From positions 1-64,000 of the forward strand of contig NSJK01000018.1 of the NCBI GenBank assembly GCA_002632325.1: DNA of 64,000 nt, in the 5' to 3' direction. The position numbers were made by a program, and so were the translations under genes. The notes beneath the pieces are model-generated. The model saw only the letters and a list, made by a program, of their open reading frames with translations, searched no databases and was not told the origin of the DNA. The stretch comes from Lysobacterales bacterium (GTDB taxonomy: Bacteria; Pseudomonadota; Gammaproteobacteria; Xanthomonadales; Rhodanobacteraceae). Below are positions 62,774 to 64,000 of this stretch, one piece after another (position 1 is the stretch's first letter; every line of letters starts with the position of its first letter).

Positions 62774-63520
62774 TCAGATCTTGTAGCCGCGATGGATCGC
62801 GACGATGCCCGCGGACAGATTGCGCACGTCGACGCGCTCCAGCCCGACGCTTTCCATCATCGCCTTGAGCGTTTCCTGATCGGGATGCTTGCGGATCGAT
62901 TCAGCCAGATAGCGATAGCTGCCTTCATCGCCCGCGATCAGCGCGCCGATGCGCGGCAATACCTGGAATGAATGGAAGTCGTAGAGCGGCTTGAGAAACT
63001 CCGCCTTGACGGCGGAGAACTCGAGCACGAGCGCACGGCCGCCGATCTTGAGCACGCGCTGGATCTCGGCCAGCGCCTTGTCCTTGCGGGTGACATTGCG
63101 CAAGCCGAAGGCCATGGTGACGCAATCGAAGCTGCGATCTGGAAACGGCAAGGCCTCGGCATCCATCTGCGCCCATTGCAAGCCCTGCACGAGACCACGA
63201 TCGAGCAGGCGGTCGCGCCCGACGCGCAACATGTCGCCGTTGATGTCACCGACCACGATGCTGCCGCGCGCACCGACCCTAGGCCGCAGCAGCGCAGCGA
63301 TGTCGCCGGTTCCGCCGGCCAGATCGAGCACGCGATCACCTCCGCGCACGCCACTGGTGGACACGAAATAGCGCTTCCACAGCCGGTGGATGCCGAATGA
63401 CATGAGGTCATTCATGAGGTCGTACTTGCGCGCGACCGAGGTGAACACCTCGCCGACCAAGCGGGCCTTGTCGGCCTCGGGCACGTCGCGATAACCGAAA
63501 TGGGTGGTTTGCTGCGTCAT
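62774..63520 (-). CDS. ubiE: Ubiquinone/menaquinone biosynthesis C-methyltransferase UbiE
   Basis: A 248-residue class I SAM methyltransferase that methylates the ring carbon in ubiquinone and menaquinone synthesis. It has the N-terminal [21 protein letters not shown], the SAM-binding [25 protein letters not shown], and the family stretches [17 protein letters not shown] and [16 protein letters not shown]. The C-terminal [16 protein letters not shown] fits as well. It converges on the HEXXH protease gene and is probably transcribed alone. Confidence 0.96.
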   Translation of the reverse strand: MTQQTTHFGYRDVPEADKARLVGEVFTSVARKYDLMNDLMSFGIHRLWKRYFVSTSGVRGGDRVLDLAGGTGDIAALLRPRVGARGSIVVGDINGDMLRVGRDRLLDRGLVQGLQWAQMDAEALPFPDRSFDCVTMAFGLRNVTRKDKALAEIQRVLKIGGRALVLEFSAVKAEFLKPLYDFHSFQVLPRIGALIAGDEGSYRYLAESIRKHPDQETLKAMMESVGLERVDVRNLSAGIVAIHRGYKI

Positions 63521-63632
63521 CGGCGCATGCTACCGCATCGCGCCATGGCCGCGCCGCGCAATCGTGCGAAGATCGCCGCCGCGAATGCCGCCACACGCGG
63601 CAGATCGACCGCCAACCAGGGGAGCATTGGCC

Positions 63633-64000
63633 ATGACGATCCTCAATCGCTGCGCCTTGGTCTTGCTGATCCTGTGCGGGGCCGCGGGATCATCGGCACG
63701 CGCCGACGAACGCATCCTCGCCTTCGACAGCCGCATCCAGGTGCAGGCCGATGGCAGCATGGATGTCACCGAAACGATCCGCGTGCGCAGTGAAGGCGAC
63801 AAGATCAAGCACGGCATCTACCGCGACTTCCCGACCGATTACCGCGACCGCGGCAACAATGCCGTGCGCGTGGTCTTCGAACCGCGCTCGCTCACGCGCG
63901 ATGGCGCGACCGAGCCGTTCCACAGCGAGCGCCAGTCCAATGGCGTGCGCGTCTACTTCGGCAGCAAGGACACCACGCTCGCGCCGGGTGAGCACAGCTA
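63633..64000 (+). CDS. DUF2207-like exported membrane protein, N-terminal part (cut by window edge)
   Basis: The first 122 codons of a gene that runs off the right edge. The ATG at 63633 follows AGGGGAG. A signal peptide (about 1-25, ending SSARADE) is followed by ILAFDSRIQVQADGSMDVTETIRVRSEGDKIKHGIYRDFP in two parts, which is the characteristic beginning of DUF2207 proteins. Their function is not known; they usually continue with membrane helices and a Gly-rich tail. Confidence 0.8.
   Translation, partial: MTILNRCALVLLILCGAAGSSARADERILAFDSRIQVQADGSMDVTETIRVRSEGDKIKHGIYRDFPTDYRDRGNNAVRVVFEPRSLTRDGATEPFHSERQSNGVRVYFGSKDTTLAPGEHS

Overview
The window is a GC-rich chromosomal segment of a gammaproteobacterium. 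It most likely belongs to the Xanthomonadales/Lysobacterales (a Dokdonella- or Rhodanobacter-like lineage), judging by a Clp-type Crp regulator, the coq7 / rplM-rpsI / tRNA-Gln neighbourhood, the order TIGR02449-zapA-6S RNA-ygfA-EVE-rpiA, and an ExeA-GspB pair. Genes are dense on both strands. I see no prophage, insertion sequence, CRISPR array or integration site. This placement is inferred from gene content, not from a database match.

Layout: (1) 1-7.8 kb: deoC (cut by the window edge), a histidine kinase/response regulator pair, a BlaI-BlaR-like (M56 plus TonB-like domain) pair, a prolyl-oligopeptidase lipoprotein and ppa. (2) 7.8-16.3 kb: an ArnT-like glycosyltransferase, a DUF2333 protein, a multidomain M28 peptidase, an AspH-sulfotransferase fusion and a DUF3016 lipoprotein. 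(3) 16.3-19.1 kb: the most unusual locus, a two-gene operon. A 72-residue protein closely resembles split-borosin precursors (SonA-like). The next gene encodes a signal peptide, a periplasmic TPR sensor, a membrane segment, a GGDEF domain and a C-terminal borosin-type peptide-backbone alpha-N-methyltransferase in one 821-residue chain. (4) 19.3-27.6 kb: pepQ, an MprF-like aminoacyl-phosphatidylglycerol synthase, a DUF2167 protein, a small SH3/Sm-like secreted protein, an AcvB/VirJ-like lipid hydrolase and pepP. (5) 27.8-35.0 kb: a very large hybrid sensor (propellers-YYY-PAS-PAS-GGDEF-EAL), then TIGR02449-zapA-6S RNA-ygfA-EVE-rpiA. (6) 35.0-41.6 kb: a beta-helix surface protein, a 173-nt tandem repeat array next to tRNA-Gln, rpsI, rplM, coq7, speD, clp and an EcsC-family gene. 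(7) 41.6-50.2 kb: ExeA-like ATPase with GspB, a rhomboid protease, a peroxiredoxin-like protein, a second GGDEF protein, a SpoIID/LytB secreted protein, fdxA and lipA. (8) 50.2-64 kb: ctpA, envC and gpmI, an M1 aminopeptidase, a subtilase and a secreted HEXXH protease, ubiE and the start of a DUF2207 gene.

How they fit together: three proteins carry GGDEF domains, so c-di-GMP signalling is prominent, and one of them is covalently joined to a RiPP-tailoring methyltransferase. MprF and AcvB/VirJ lie within 4 kb of each other and could form a make-and-break cycle for aminoacyl-phosphatidylglycerol. Three secreted proteins from separate genes (SpoIID/LytB, subtilase, HEXXH protease) end in the same short I-F-x-D-x-F motif. 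Most of the remaining genes are housekeeping.
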